Assembly: GCA_949316235.1 (NCBI GenBank)
Contig: OX438749.1
Coordinates: forward strand, 14,772,414-14,836,413
Length of the DNA: 64,000 nucleotides
Source of the DNA: Oegoconia quadripuncta
Lineage: Eukaryota; Arthropoda; Insecta; Lepidoptera; Autostichidae
Direction of reading: 5' to 3'
Of the stretch, positions 21,021 through 31,369 are shown one piece after another; the first letter of the stretch is position 1; the number at the start of each line of letters is the position of its first letter. The notes under the pieces are model-generated. The model was not told where the DNA came from. It searched no databases and saw only the letters and a list, made by a program, of their open reading frames with translations. Both the position numbers and the translations under genes were made by a program.

Positions 21021-22315
21021 CGAGGGTGGTCCCAAAAGTAGCCGACCTAACCAAGAAAAATCAAAATAAATGGGATAAACTATATTTATTTCTCTACATA
21101 GCTTCCTTGTAGCTCGATACACTTTTCCCAGCGGTGCTCTATAGCTTCAATGCCACGTCTATAGTAGGAATCGTCGAACTCTTCAAAATAGCCATTAACC
21201 AAAGACTCAACCTCTATGTTGCTTGAAAATCTTTTCCCGCCGAGCCATTTTTTTAGGTTTGGGAACAGAAAATAATCTGACGGGGCCAAATCTGGTGAAT
21301 AAGGTGCATGGGGAAGCAATTCAAATTTTAATTCTTTGATTTTAGCCATTGCAATGCCGGATGTGTGGACTGGAGCGTTGTCTTGATGAAACAAAACTTT
21401 TTTCTTTGACAAGTGAGACCGTTTTTTCTTTATTTCTTCACTCAGACGCTGCAATAAGTTCGCATTATACTCGCCATTAATGGTTTTTCCTTTTTGAAGA
21501 TAATCTATAAAAATTATGCCACGCGCGTCCCAGAAAACTGAAGCCATGACTTTTCCTGCCGATGGAACTGTTTTTGCCTTCTTTGGAGCTGATTCTCCTC
21601 TTTCAGTCCATTGTTTTGACTGTTCCTTTGTCTCAGGTGTAAAGTGATGGACCCATGTTTCATCCATGGTGATAAATCGACGCAAAAACTCGGCTTTGTT
21701 GCTGCGAAATTTTGCTAAACATTCGACTGACACATCCTCACGACGCTGTTTTTGTTCTACTGTGAGTAATCGCGGCACCCATCTTGCGCACAGCTTTCTC
21801 ATGTCCAAGTTTTCTGTTAAAATACGATGGACTGCACTTTTTGAAATGCCTACCATATCTGCTAGCTCGCGCACTTTCAGTCGACGGTCATCCAGTACCG
21901 TTTTGTGGATTTTTTTTACTATTTCTGGATTAGTCACCTCATTTGGTCGTCCACTGCGATGCTCATCTTGGCAGCTCGAGCGACCGCGCTTGAACTCTGC
22001 CACCCAATATTTTATTGTTGTAAATGAAGGAGCAGACTCCCCCAAAGTAGAATCTAGCTCCACTTTGATATTAGTTGGACTGAGACCTTTCAAATAAAAA
22101 TATTGAATTACGTAACGAACACCAATTTTATCCATAGTCGAAAAATTCGATGATAACTTTCACTAAATATGCTTCAGAACAAATGCCAAATGACCTAGCG
22201 CGTTCGAATTCTAAATTTAGATTTCCTAATGTTCACGCTTCCTAAAAAGAGTATTTAATCAAATAAAAACTGCCAGTAATTAAGTAAGATCGGGTATTTA
22301 TGGGACCGCCCTATA
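21021..22315 (-). mobile_element. DD34D mariner transposon, apparently complete
   Basis: About 1.3 kb, the usual mariner length. The ends AGGGTGGTCCCAAAAGTAGC (21023 on) and, at the right end in reverse, AGGGCGGTCCCATAAATACC (to 22313) match at 22 of 28 positions. Outer bases differ (CG versus TA side), so the TA duplication is not clean and boundaries are uncertain by a few bases. It contains one intact transposase gene. Confidence 0.9.
21086..22135 (-). CDS. Mariner transposase, 349 aa, intact
   Basis: DNA transposase of the mariner family. Residues 1-115 hold two helix-turn-helix regions (SFTTIKYWVAEFKRGR with SGRPNEV; then LKVRELADMVGISKSAVHRI). WVPRLL at 119-124 corresponds to the family WVPHEL motif in the linker. 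The DDD catalytic core is TMDETWVHHF (D158), HQDNAPVHTS (D252) and YSPDLAPSDYFLF (D287), with exactly 34 residues between the last two Asp. The length matches the 340-350 usual for the family and there are no internal stops. I do not assign a subfamily. The opposite-strand frame at 21666-22097 is a shadow. It may still be active, but its TIRs are less conserved than those of the 2.1-kb elements. Confidence 0.96.
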   Translation of the reverse strand: MDKIGVRYVIQYFYLKGLSPTNIKVELDSTLGESAPSFTTIKYWVAEFKRGRSSCQDEHRSGRPNEVTNPEIVKKIHKTVLDDRRLKVRELADMVGISKSAVHRILTENLDMRKLCARWVPRLLTVEQKQRREDVSVECLAKFRSNKAEFLRRFITMDETWVHHFTPETKEQSKQWTERGESAPKKAKTVPSAGKVMASVFWDARGIIFIDYLQKGKTINGEYNANLLQRLSEEIKKKRSHLSKKKVLFHQDNAPVHTSGIAMAKIKELKFELLPHAPYSPDLAPSDYFLFPNLKKWLGGKRFSSNIEVESLVNGYFEEFDDSYYRRGIEAIEHRWEKCIELQGSYVEK

Positions 22316-22712
22316 TAAAATAGTATATAAAAATAAATATATTTATTGTTTTATTAATATTATTAAGGATAATTTATGATTCCACCTCACCTGGGGTAAG
22401 TTTTTTATTTATAACTAAGTATTGTTTTTTTTTTATATTATAGAAAACGGTTTTCATTTGTTTCCCACTATATGAGGCTAATTTATTTTATCAATTCTGA
22501 ACATTGTTTTGTATAATAAAATATGATAATTATTTCTTGGAGGAAAAACCTACTAACAGATAGAAAATATTCATTCTATTTATTGAAAGGTTGTTTTTTT
22601 TAACGTCTGTCACTCTTGTCACTTTATAAGCATTCAAAGATTTCCAAAAAAACTTAGGTAAGACTTTTAAAAATAATTTTATATAAAAGTTGATAATGCT
22701 CGGGTAAATAAG
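22316..22712. other. No recognised feature
   Basis: AT-rich DNA between the mariner and the left arm of the large inverted repeat. The minus-strand frame running out of the arm (22530-22712) has no recognisable domain. Confidence 0.4.
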
Positions 22713-23342
22713 AATCCCACCAAAAACATTCTGTAAAAAACTAGCCAAGTCTCGATGGAGCTGCTTGATTATCTCTAAAAAGTAATGGAATCTATACAAA
22801 GTCGTGCCAAGTGTAAGGTTCCTTACTGCGATTTCTTTATTATTATAGTTAATGTTGTGTGACTTGGCCGTTGAAGGGTACACAGGGGTACAAAACCAGG
22901 TGCTCCATGACACCATTGCACCAATCTGTCGCCAGAACCGCTATTAATGTTATTAATTATGTTATTAAGAATGTTCAACGGCAAACTATTAGCGATTAAT
23001 CTGTGTGGCGTTTACATAACATTATTTATACGTTAGTGGCTTTATCAAGCCTACAATTGACTGGTTATTGAATCAACGTTTTCCAAGTGGCAATTTTCCA
23101 TCGTCAATGCGTAGCGGTTCTGGCGACAGATTGGTGCAATGGTGTCATGGAGCACCTGGTTTTGTACCCCTGTGTACCCTTCAACGGCCAAGTCACACAA
23201 CATTAACTATAATAATAAAGAAATCGCAGTAAGGAACCTTACACTTGGCACGACTTTGTATAGATTCCATTACTTTTTAGAGATAATCAAGCAGCTCCAT
23301 CGAGACTTGGCTAGTTTTTTACAGAATGTTTTTGGTGGGATT
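22713..23342. repeat. Perfect 230-bp inverted repeat, 170-bp spacer
   Basis: I compared arms 22713-22942 and 23113-23342 base by base and found no mismatch. Similarity stops abruptly on both sides. The arms include the 3' half of the LANCL-like exon plus 3' flanking sequence, and the spacer (22943-23112) holds the exon's 5' half. The paired 68-residue frames on the two strands, starting MVSWSTW, are out-of-frame by-products. Confidence 0.97.
23037..23175 (+). pseudogene. LanC-like (LANCL) protein exon or exon fragment
   Basis: An open frame (stop at 23017, next stop at 23230) encodes IKPTIDWLLNQRFPSGNFPS, then SMRSGSGDRLVQWCHGAPGF, then VPL. The order xxxxxDWLLxxxFPSGNxP...LVxWCHGAPG is the conserved central region of eukaryotic LANCL proteins. 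The Cys of WCHGAPG is the first zinc ligand in LanC-like folds. A possible splice acceptor, GTTAG, ends at 23036. After VPL the frame no longer looks like LANCL, and a donor could be at TTT|GTACCC or shortly after. I found no other LANCL exon in the window. It may be one exon of a gene with long introns or a duplicated scrap; the type is given as pseudogene because integrity cannot be shown. The 3' half is mirrored on minus at about 22880-22942. Confidence 0.7.
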
Positions 23343-23351
23343 TCACTTCTT

Positions 23352-23398
23352 TTTGTAGAAACGTGGGCATATTATATATATGCCCACGTTTCTACAAA
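23352..23398. repeat. Perfect 20-bp hairpin, 7-nt loop
   Basis: TTTGTAGAAACGTGGGCATA (23352-23371) pairs perfectly with 23379-23398. It lies only 10 bp beyond the right arm of the 230-bp inverted repeat. Confidence 0.92.
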
Positions 23399-23429
23399 TA
23401 TACTTGACACTGCAAGTTGAGTCAGTTCT

Positions 23430-24365
23430 ACCATACACCAAGAAAGATATTGAATGGAAGAGACTAGACCCGTCTTTAGGCATACCAACTACTTGGTAGC
23501 CACTAAGTTCATCGTCGTCTTAATATTATCGACATTTTTTACGATAATTATTATCTTGCGAAATCAAACACAATTAAACTCAACGACCTTTAGTATATGG
23601 ACAACAAATCAGAAATACCGATAATATTTAGACTAAAACCTACTTATATCTTTAAGACTTCTTTTGTCTTAATAAAAAAAACTTAAAGAAAATATTACTC
23701 TGCCTACTCAATCTATACAAACTATAAGCAAAACGTTAACTCTTAATTATTAGACAAGTGTCAATATAATTAATTATCAATTAACTTTCTACCAAAGGTA
23801 CTACCTACCTAGTACTGAAATACAGCTAAATTAATGATATTTTTAAACGAAACGAAGTAATATCTAACTAAATAAACTAAACTAGAATACTAGAAAAGTA
23901 CTTATAAACACGAACGCGATTCGAAGTACTGCCTAACTGTAAATTAAACCTAGAAAACTAAAAGTAGGTACTAAATAATTAACAATTAAATAAAGTATTC
24001 AATTGAAACTTCTTTTAATTCTGATAATTAAGTAATAATCAGTAATCCGTCACTAACCACTAACAACCTGCCAATTAACCTTAGCAAACCTCACGAAATA
24101 ATCAGCGAAATCAACGAAACGCAAATAATCCCTCCTAATCCCTAGCAAACATTTTCAAGCGCAATAGAAGAATGTCGTAAACGACTGTAACGCGGCCGGT
24201 TGCCACTTTGCCATATAAGGTTATCGGAAAAACAAAACGTAAGCGCGTTTTAAAATACAGTCAACGCCATCTAGCGACGCGTGCGGGTATCACCGCCACT
24301 CTTAGCCAATGCATTATATTTTGACCAAATTTTCGTTTGTTTATTTAATTTGTGTAATGTTCGAG
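23430..24365. other. Unassigned DNA; GC-richer block at 24180-24320
   Basis: AT-rich sequence followed by a CpG-containing block (24180-24320) with AACGCCATCTAGCGACG. Its complement, GCTAGATGGCG, is close to the CTCF core consensus. It could be regulatory or promoter DNA; no coding frame is evident. Confidence 0.3.
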
Positions 24366-24369
24366 TAGA

Positions 24370-24955
24370 ATAAAATTAATCGTTTGACTATTTCTTCTTG
24401 TAAACTTGTAATAAGTATAAGTAAGTATAAGTATAATAGCCAGTCTAGTCTTATCCAGAGTTTTCCTTTAATTTTATTTATATTCGTATTAAAAGCAGAA
24501 GGAGAGGCATTCGCCCAGCAGTGGGACGCTATAGGCTAGCTTAAATTAGAAGATGTGTCCCACTACGCTGGACAGTCGATTTTTTTATGTACCAATAGTA
24601 GAAGGGGGCATTACCATATCTCTAATACAGCTGGGACCAGCTGAGGGTTCTTCGTCAGATATAAAGTTAATCGTTCGACTATTTCTTCTTGTAAACTTGT
24701 AAGTATAAGTATAAAAGCCAGTGTAGTCTTATCCTGAGTTTTCCTTTAATTTTATTTATATGCGTGTTATAAGCAGAAGGGGAAGCATGCGCCCAGCAGT
24801 GGGATGCTATAGGCTAGATTAAATTAGAAGATGTGTCCCACTACGCTGGATTTTTGCAATGACAGTCGATTTTTCTATGTACCAATAGTAGAAGGGGGCA
24901 TTACCATATCTCTAATACAGCTGAGATCAGCTGAGGGTTCTTCATCAGATACTTC
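24370..24955 (+). repeat. Tandem duplication, two ~291-bp units
   Basis: Units at about 24370-24660 and 24661-24955 share GACTATTTCTTCTTGTAAAC, GCCCAGCAGTGGGA(C/T)GCTAT, AGAAGATGTGTCCCACTACG and AGTAGAAGGGGGCATTACCA. Each unit contains the GAxGCATxCGCCCAGCAGTGGGA motif typical of LINE 3' coding ends. Divergence shows the duplication is not recent. Confidence 0.88.
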
Positions 24956-25079
24956 AGACCTCCGATTTTTGACATCAAATGAAGCGGCCCACCAAGTTGA
25001 ATATTTTTTGTAAAGGCGGTATATGTCGATCTCTAATAGTTTGGTTGGGCTCTTGTGTTTCCTAATCAGGGTCACCAGG

Positions 25080-25480
25080 TACTCCAGATCTTCGATTATC
25101 CTAGTTTTTATAGTTTTCCCTTTATGTGGCCATTGAACCATAACTCTGTACCAAATTTCAGCTCTCTGAGTTTATGGGAAGTACTAGTTCTATTTTGATG
25201 ATCATGAGTGAGTGAGTGAGTGAGTGAGTGTCATAAATGCGAAACTTTGCTTTCGCTTAACTTCGGAACTAAATGACCTACAGACTTGAAATTTTGGATT
25301 TTAAGTATGTGATTATAGCTTACTGGATGACGAAAATTTCTGCGTTCTAGTCTTATCCAGAGGTTCTAAAATAGGGGCCTGAAAATGCGGCGAAATGGTT
25401 CCAGTAAAGGATGGTACGGCAGTGTTTGCTTCGCGCTCGACTTGGCGGGGGCACTGCCGTGCCCCCAAATAACTCAATGT
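25080..25480. mobile_element. Degraded interspersed element with GC-rich 3' hairpin
   Basis: Contains a (GAGT)6 tract (25207-25230), CATAAATGCGAAACTTTGCT, and a terminal hairpin GGGGGCAC-TGCC-GTGCCCCC (about 25447-25466). A GC-rich stem near a 3' end is a Helitron-like trait, but no CTRR end is obvious. Class unassigned. Confidence 0.35.
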
Positions 25481-26344
25481 GACCTAAAGTATATCTATCC
25501 TGCCTGCATTAATTACCAAAAAAGCAGAATTAAGGTACACGGAGCGCAGAAATGAATTCCGTGTTTTACACCAGACTGGGGTATAAAAAGGTGAAGCGTC
25601 ACAATTTATCGGAGTGGGTAGGTTGTCACAAGTTGGCCGTAGCAAAAATGGACACATGAAATATGGGGATAATCAAACGTGTTCAAGCTCGTGTGGATTT
25701 GTTTTGTTTTATATTTGTTTACTAACGCTGCCCTGGGTGTAGGTCTCATCTAAAGTACGCAGGCCTGGTATTAGTGCTGATCAAATATGCCTTAACTACT
25801 ACCCTGAAGGTTGACGATCTATGAGCTCGATTTTATTGCGTTTTCTGACACCAGCGAGAAGACAATAGTCCCCGGAGAGTCTCGACGGGGTATCATATCT
25901 GATTATTTTCTTTATCTGCATATAAAATATTTTATTCCTCCTATATTTAGTTGCTGTAACACCATTATGTCCGCCGCTCCGAAAAACTGTCTTGGGTAGT
26001 AGTTCACCAATCTCCAGGCTAAGTAAGATATTAAATACATGGCGTGATCAAACGGATGGGCTCTTTGATTCCATTGCTAAGTTCTACAGAACAGCTTTGG
26101 ATTCTTTAACACACTAAAATCTTAGAATAATTTAAGAACTTCTGAAGTGTTGAATTAATTATTAATTAGTCGTTATAAATATATATTGTTAGTGCATATG
26201 GTGTTTACCTGTAAGTGATTGTTACACTTAACGGTATCAGTTTACTTAATGTGTATTTATATGTCTTGGTGTAAACAATTGTTGGTAAACCTTGAAAATA
26301 AAAAATAAAATAAAATATACAAAATATAATTAAGAGAATATGTG
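25481..26344. other. No recognised feature
   Basis: GTTGGCCGTAGCAAAAATGG and GACACATGAAATATGG (about 25630-25660) loosely recur at 27165-27200, indicating an old shared repeat. No gene is seen. Confidence 0.35.
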
Positions 26345-26640
26345 GTATGAAAGTAGACGTAGTGACAAATATTGATAAAAGTATGCTGAGATGCGTTGGA
26401 CTTGTGGAGAATATGAGTGAAAGAAGACTAACTAAAGGATATATGAAGCGCATATGGGTAATAGTGTTGGTAGAGTACCAACATGAAATCGGGGTCATTT
26501 TAACGTAACGCCACGTCAACCGACGAGCATGTATGAACAATTTATGGAGTGAATGAAGCAAAAGAGGTGTGTCGGGATCGTAACAAGAAGAAACACACGT
26601 GACTTCACTTATGTGTGTAAATTTTTTTTCTGCGTAGAGG
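26345..26640 (+). pseudogene. Degenerate LINE ORF2 C-terminus
   Basis: Reads KVDVVTNIDKSMLRCVGLVE, NMSERRLTKGYMKRI and later the [13 protein letters not shown] region. It is a diverged relative of the fragment at 20434-20765 and is broken by stops and frameshifts. Confidence 0.7.
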
Positions 26641-26649
26641 AAAGACAAA

Positions 26650-28068
26650 TCTGATTAATGCGCTCCCAAATTATTGTCATATGCATATTAAGTGGTTAGG
26701 ATGAAATGCACAAATTCATTGATACACGGTTTAAAAACAAATGTAGGAAAATTGAAGATTAATCTGGAAAATAAAATATCCATGGAAACTCTACCCAGGA
26801 GCATTTTTTCCGAGTCCACAGGGTAATAAAGTAGGTACAAAAATGGAAGGATAAAATCATAACAAATGTAAAAAAACTGGGGTTCCGAGGCATAGTTTCC
26901 AGAACATTTAGAGCATTTCCGCGTTGAAATCAAACACTTACTACGTTTTCTTCTGTGATAAAGTAGTTTTAAGTAAGTGATGATATGTTACATAATGATA
27001 ATACTTACAGTATTTGAGGTTGAAAATGTTGATGTTATATTATGAGTAAACTTATGGCCTGAAATAATATTTCCGAACGTACAAGATTTGCAGATAACTG
27101 TCATATACATAATATCGCGGAAGAGGTGTGGCTCGTCCTTCGTGCACAGAGGTGTGTAGGTATTCGCAGTTGTAGCCAAAATGGACGAATGAAATATGGA
27201 CGTCAACATGTTACAGCGGAGAGGGTTGATATGAACGGCCTCTGTTGCCCTCTCAACTGATGATATTTGTATTTTATTACTTAGGTATTTACTTATCTGT
27301 ATGGCAATAAACGTTTACGTAGACACCTATAAAAGTGAGGGGGTGAGGATCCATAGAGAATATTTACTGTATGTTTTTGGTGGGATTCTTATATTCATCT
27401 TAATTGAGTTGAGTAAATAATCCACTACGTAGTACTTATTGTACAATACCATAGATCTTAAATTGTATTAACTGGGCATTTACCTTATTAGACATAACAT
27501 ACTTACTAAAAAGAGAAAAATTCTATTTTACAATTCAAATGCTTTTTTGTAAATATTTTTCTTCCGCCGAAGACTTACAATATTACATTCCGTAACCAGG
27601 AATTTTCATGAGATATAATGGCTTTTCAAATTAATTAAATGCAATTATCCTGTTATCTTCACGGGGACTTTTGTCTCCTGAGAAATACTCTTGTATGAAC
27701 CTATTCAAATCTTATTATATTTCGCTTTCGTTTGAACAGGGAAAATTATATTGTGTTACTAAATTAAACTCAATTATGAGGAAAAATGCAAATTAAAAAT
27801 GTTTCGTTACATATTCAATAATGGTCATATACAGGACAGTTGAGGTGTTGATAATAGTTAAGTAAAAACGAAAAAAAAGGAGAAAAATAAAGCAGAAGTA
27901 GGAAAAATATGCTCTAGTCAATTTCTGTTATAGTAGATTTGAGTGGTGGTCCTATTATGTAGTAGTTACTTTAAGCTCAAGTCAAGCACAGTTCAAGGCC
28001 AACCCAAGATTAATTAGTTTTACAATAAAAATAATTTAAAAAAACTTGCTTTTAACCTTTGATTGTAA
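26650..28068. other. No recognised gene
   Basis: AT-rich. A short segment, TGTTTTTGGTGGGATTCTTA (27371 on), matches sequence at the outer edge of the left arm of the 230-bp inverted repeat (22711-22730, reverse), so that motif is an interspersed repeat. Confidence 0.4.
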
Positions 28069-28069
28069 A

Positions 28070-28355
28070 TAGACGAACGAAGGTCCACTGACATAGGCCC
28101 GCAGATTAGTGAGTTGAAGTGACAGTGGGTAGGGCACATAGCTCGAAGAGCTATGGCCGGTGGGGCATTGAAGTTCTCGATTGGAGACTACGTACCGGCA
28201 AGTGCAGAGTACGACGTCCACTCACAAGGTCGTCCCCTGATGAAGGGTGCGGAAAGTCGCTCGATACTGGCCATTTCCAACCGGCCGCTCTGAAAATCTA
28301 TAGAGGAGGTCTATGTTCAGCTGTGGATGTTTAGTGGCTGATATGATGATGATGA
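28070..28355 (+). pseudogene. RTE-type LINE ORF2 C-terminus, GATGATGA tail
   Basis: Degenerate frame reads WQWVGHIARRAMAGGALKF, then GRPLMKGAESRSILAIS, then SIEEVYVQLWMFSG-stop, followed by TATGATGATGATGA. This matches the common lepidopteran ending WQWAGHIARR...GRPxxRWxDD...AGSRW...EAYVQQW. In-frame stops make it dead. Confidence 0.8.
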
Positions 28356-28359
28356 ATGC

Positions 28360-29395
28360 TCATGATAGTCTGATCATCACTGATTATTCTAGTACTCAAG
28401 AAGTTGAGTTTCATAAGCCCAAACTCGAAATTTTTACTATATGCCGTTGCAGAGTTCCGGTGTCTACCTTCAGGCTCTTTTATCAGACTCTGGATACCAT
28501 CTGCGACTAGCAGAGAAGCCGAACCTCGATTGGGTTGCTTTGTTTTATACAGAACTGCTGTGGCCATCTTTCTGCTTCATCATTAGACTAGCTGAATGAC
28601 ACCATAATGCATTGTCATCCGATACACTTGTCTAAGTATGCAAAGTTTTAGCCCAATTCGAGTACATCGGGACAAAACAAAACTATATAAAAATAGAATA
28701 TTGATTCTGCCAGGTAAACTTATGCATGAATATCACTTAACGTACACATGGGTACAAGACCAAGTTAGAATCTATTTAGATATTTTGTTAATATTATTTT
28801 AGTGTCAATTAGAATATGATTCCGATTCCAGATTTCAAAACGAATAGGTACATAATAATGATAGTTAACTCTTGATTAAATGTTTTGCTACGAAAACTGT
28901 CAACAATTGCTACCTATTTATAAATATCGAGGTATCAAAATAAAATGAAGTACTTTTATTTAAGAAGTCAATTCACTACTATGCACTCTTTAAACAATGG
29001 AATAAGTCGTAATTATTAAAATGGACGCTAGGCTTTGTTGGCAAAGAGCCCGGGAGAACAGAATCGCAGTCGCGCAATCTTAAAGCACCTAATTGTTCGA
29101 CGCGGGGTCTACAAGCCTTTCGCTGTTAATTAATTTATAATTTGCCCGCCAAGTTTCGACTCGCTAAAACAGTTGGAGGTGTTTTAAAATTTTCAAACAG
29201 AGCCCGAATTTTCAATGATTTTCGGATCACGTTTCAGTAAATTTAGTTCTGTATTCAAATTGAAATCGATGGTATCAACAAACTGGATACATTAATATGT
29301 TATTTATTTCATTCAATAGTAGAATAGAAACAAAATAACTATATCATACGTCATTTTCTAAAATGGCCCTCTTGTCTAGACTATCACTTTAGAGA
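28360..29395. other. No recognised feature
   Basis: Includes a compact block at 29020-29190 with homeodomain-like TTAATTAATTTATAAT that could be non-coding host DNA. Overlapping frames at 28313-28586 have no recognisable motif. Confidence 0.35.
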
Positions 29396-29404
29396 ACTGC
29401 GGAT

Positions 29405-29475
29405 AGTGTGCGAATTATTGTAAATGATTTTGTGCAATAAAGAGCATTTGTATTGTATTGTATTGTATTGTATTG
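29405..29475 (+). mobile_element. ATTGT-tailed retroelement 3' end (family Z)
   Basis: GCAATAAAGAGCATTTGTAT followed by five TTGTA/ATTGT repeats; CAATAAAG contains a polyadenylation-like AATAAA. Same ending as 62905-63072. Immediately abuts the MITE at 29488. Confidence 0.7.
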
Positions 29476-29487
29476 ATAGTGTGCATA

Positions 29488-29839
29488 TTAAGAGGACTTA
29501 ATTCGTCCAGTGGCGCCCTCGATGGATAAATTTAGATTCCTTTTTAAATACAGCTTAAATGAAAAATATTCTGATCTGCACTCGAAAGGTCTTAAAGATA
29601 ATTATAAATAATACCTAAATAGCTTTAATTACGATTATTGTCGAGAATTAAAATTTTTTGATAAAAAAGGCGACTTTTTTTAAATTGGGAATTCTGGAAA
29701 ATAACTCCCATCAAAGCTATTTAAGTATTATTTTATAATTAGTCTTTTCGAGTGCAGACCAGAGCTATTTTTTTAATTTATTATGTATTTAAATAATTTA
29801 TCCTGTGTGGGCGCCACTGGACGGAATAAACCCTCTTAA
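29488..29839. mobile_element. Long-TIR MITE, ~350 bp
   Basis: The left end TTAAGAGGACTTAATTCGTC, then CAGTGGCGCCC, matches in reverse the right end TTAAGAGGGTTTATTCCGTC, then CAGTGGCGCCC. The inverted repeats extend about 140 bp including CTGCACTCGAAA and AATAGCTTT. The centre is AT-rich without coding potential. Non-autonomous DNA element. Confidence 0.87.
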
Positions 29840-30227
29840 TTATGAAACGTTCTATATAAAATACTAAATTCGTCATTCCACTGCGACATTCATATTTTAG
29901 ATTACCTACAAACCCTAATATCGTCCGAATTATAATTATTTGTCGTTATCTAAAGTCGTATTAATAATAGTTATAGTAAAACTATAAGTATGATCTTAAA
30001 AATTAAGATAAAGCTGTTTAAACAATGGACCAACTTCGATGAATTCCAAGCCCCTTGTAATCTTCCAAAAGCCGAGACTCAGTGAATCGGTTCATTGTTT
30101 TATTGAACGCCAATCGGACGCCTTCCAGCCTCATCGAAATGAACAAGTCTTATCTATTCGTAAACACTGAAACAACATATACAAATAGGTGTAATGACAA
30201 AAGAACGAAATACGTAAGTAATAAAAA

Positions 30228-30325
30228 TAACATCTCAAATCGGTTTAAGATAGAATTACCGTTTATTCACAAGGTTGACTCCGCAGAGAAGAACTAGTAA
30301 GAAACTCAAGGGTTATAAATATATT
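30228..30325 (-). pseudogene. CR1-group LINE 3' UTR scrap
   Basis: GACTCCGCAGAGAAGAACTA followed by GTAAGAAACTCAAGGG is the reverse of the AACCCTTGAGTTTCTTGCTC...GGGGA(G/A)TC block of the 52320-52370 LINE tail. Confidence 0.6.
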
Positions 30326-30413
30326 TTTACAATTTGTGATTCAATAAACAAAGAACATAAATATAAAATAATAAATAACATTGCTCTATTTGTACATTAA
30401 TGGATTATATTAG

Positions 30414-30522
30414 ACTAAGGGACTTTCCACCAAAAAATATCTATAGATTTGCACGTTTTAACGGCGATGGGTTCACTTCCTGTCAGGTGTGCATTTCTCT
30501 ATATTTCTTACGGCGAATCGTG
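30414..30522 (+). repeat. Interspersed repeat family Y
   Basis: TTTCCACCAAAAAATATCTA, GCACGTTTTAACGGCGATGG and TGTCAGGTGTGCATTTCT match 770-840 and the reverse strand of 17826-18250. Uninterrupted at the point where the 18-kb copy carries a LINE insertion. Confidence 0.7.
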
Positions 30523-30524
30523 GA

Positions 30525-31078
30525 TATTATGATTAAATTCTTGATGTTTGGAACACACAAACACTACTGTTTGGTAAAGATTGTGACGTTATATATGTCT
30601 GTAGTAACCTGAAGGCTATTACCTGTCTGAATGACTGACAGAGATTATCGCATAACCCAAATGCGTATACCGATGTTGATGAAAACTCCCTAAAAGAAGG
30701 CTATTCTCTGGAAAGAAATAATATAATAAATAACGTAGCAGAACCCTTGATGCCATTTGCTAATCGCTTTACTCAACTCAATTGGTGCACAATTGCTTGT
30801 TTATAGTAGGCACTATGCAACGTGACTTGTGGTCATGTTATATACATATAACCCTCCTCCTTGGTTTAGTTATTAGGCCGGTCATGGCTTAATTTGCTTC
30901 CTGTCCTGCCGTCTACCGGATCTTCAATATGTCCGAACTGTCATCAGCAAATTCGCTTGCCACCTCTATAGGGTAACCAAAACATGGGAATATTGAAAAG
31001 ATCTTAGTAAATATGACCTGGCTTAAAACCGAAGGCATGAAGTATTTCTCTCAGTATTTCATATTTGCCTTGTGTATA
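30525..31078. other. No recognised feature
   Basis: No supported gene or repeat. Confidence 0.4.
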
Positions 31079-31079
31079 G

Positions 31080-31360
31080 TATAATAAAAGAATAAATAAA
31101 TAAATAATAAATCAATAAATAATAAATAAATATTTCGGACACTTACACCATTCATCTAGTCCCAAACTAAGCAATGCTTATGCTATGGATACTAGATAAC
31201 GGATAAACATATATAAATATTTTTAGTATAAAAATCAATGACTCGGGAATAAATGTTCATATTCATCACACAAACATTTATCCCTCGCGGGATTCGAACC
31301 CGCAACGGTTGGTTTCGCTGACAGGGTCACTATCCACTACACCAACCGGTCGTCAATATA
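31080..31360 (-). mobile_element. tRNA-derived SINE1, tail B
   Basis: The reverse strand reads GACGACCGGTTGGTGTAGTG, then B box GGTTCGAATCC, then GTTTGTGTGATGAATATGAA, the tail ATCTAGTATCCATAGCATAA, and a TTTA-rich end (31080-31130). Intact A and B boxes suggest a relatively young copy. Confidence 0.87.
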
Positions 31361-31369
31361 TATCGCTAG

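Noticed and set aside
21666..22097. 143-residue plus-strand frame
   Set aside because: It is the antisense shadow of the mariner transposase.
22530..23420. Two frames sharing a 68-residue start (MVSWSTW...), looking like a novel duplicated gene
   Set aside because: They are the same out-of-frame reading of the two inverted-repeat arms. The meaningful frame is the LANCL-like one.
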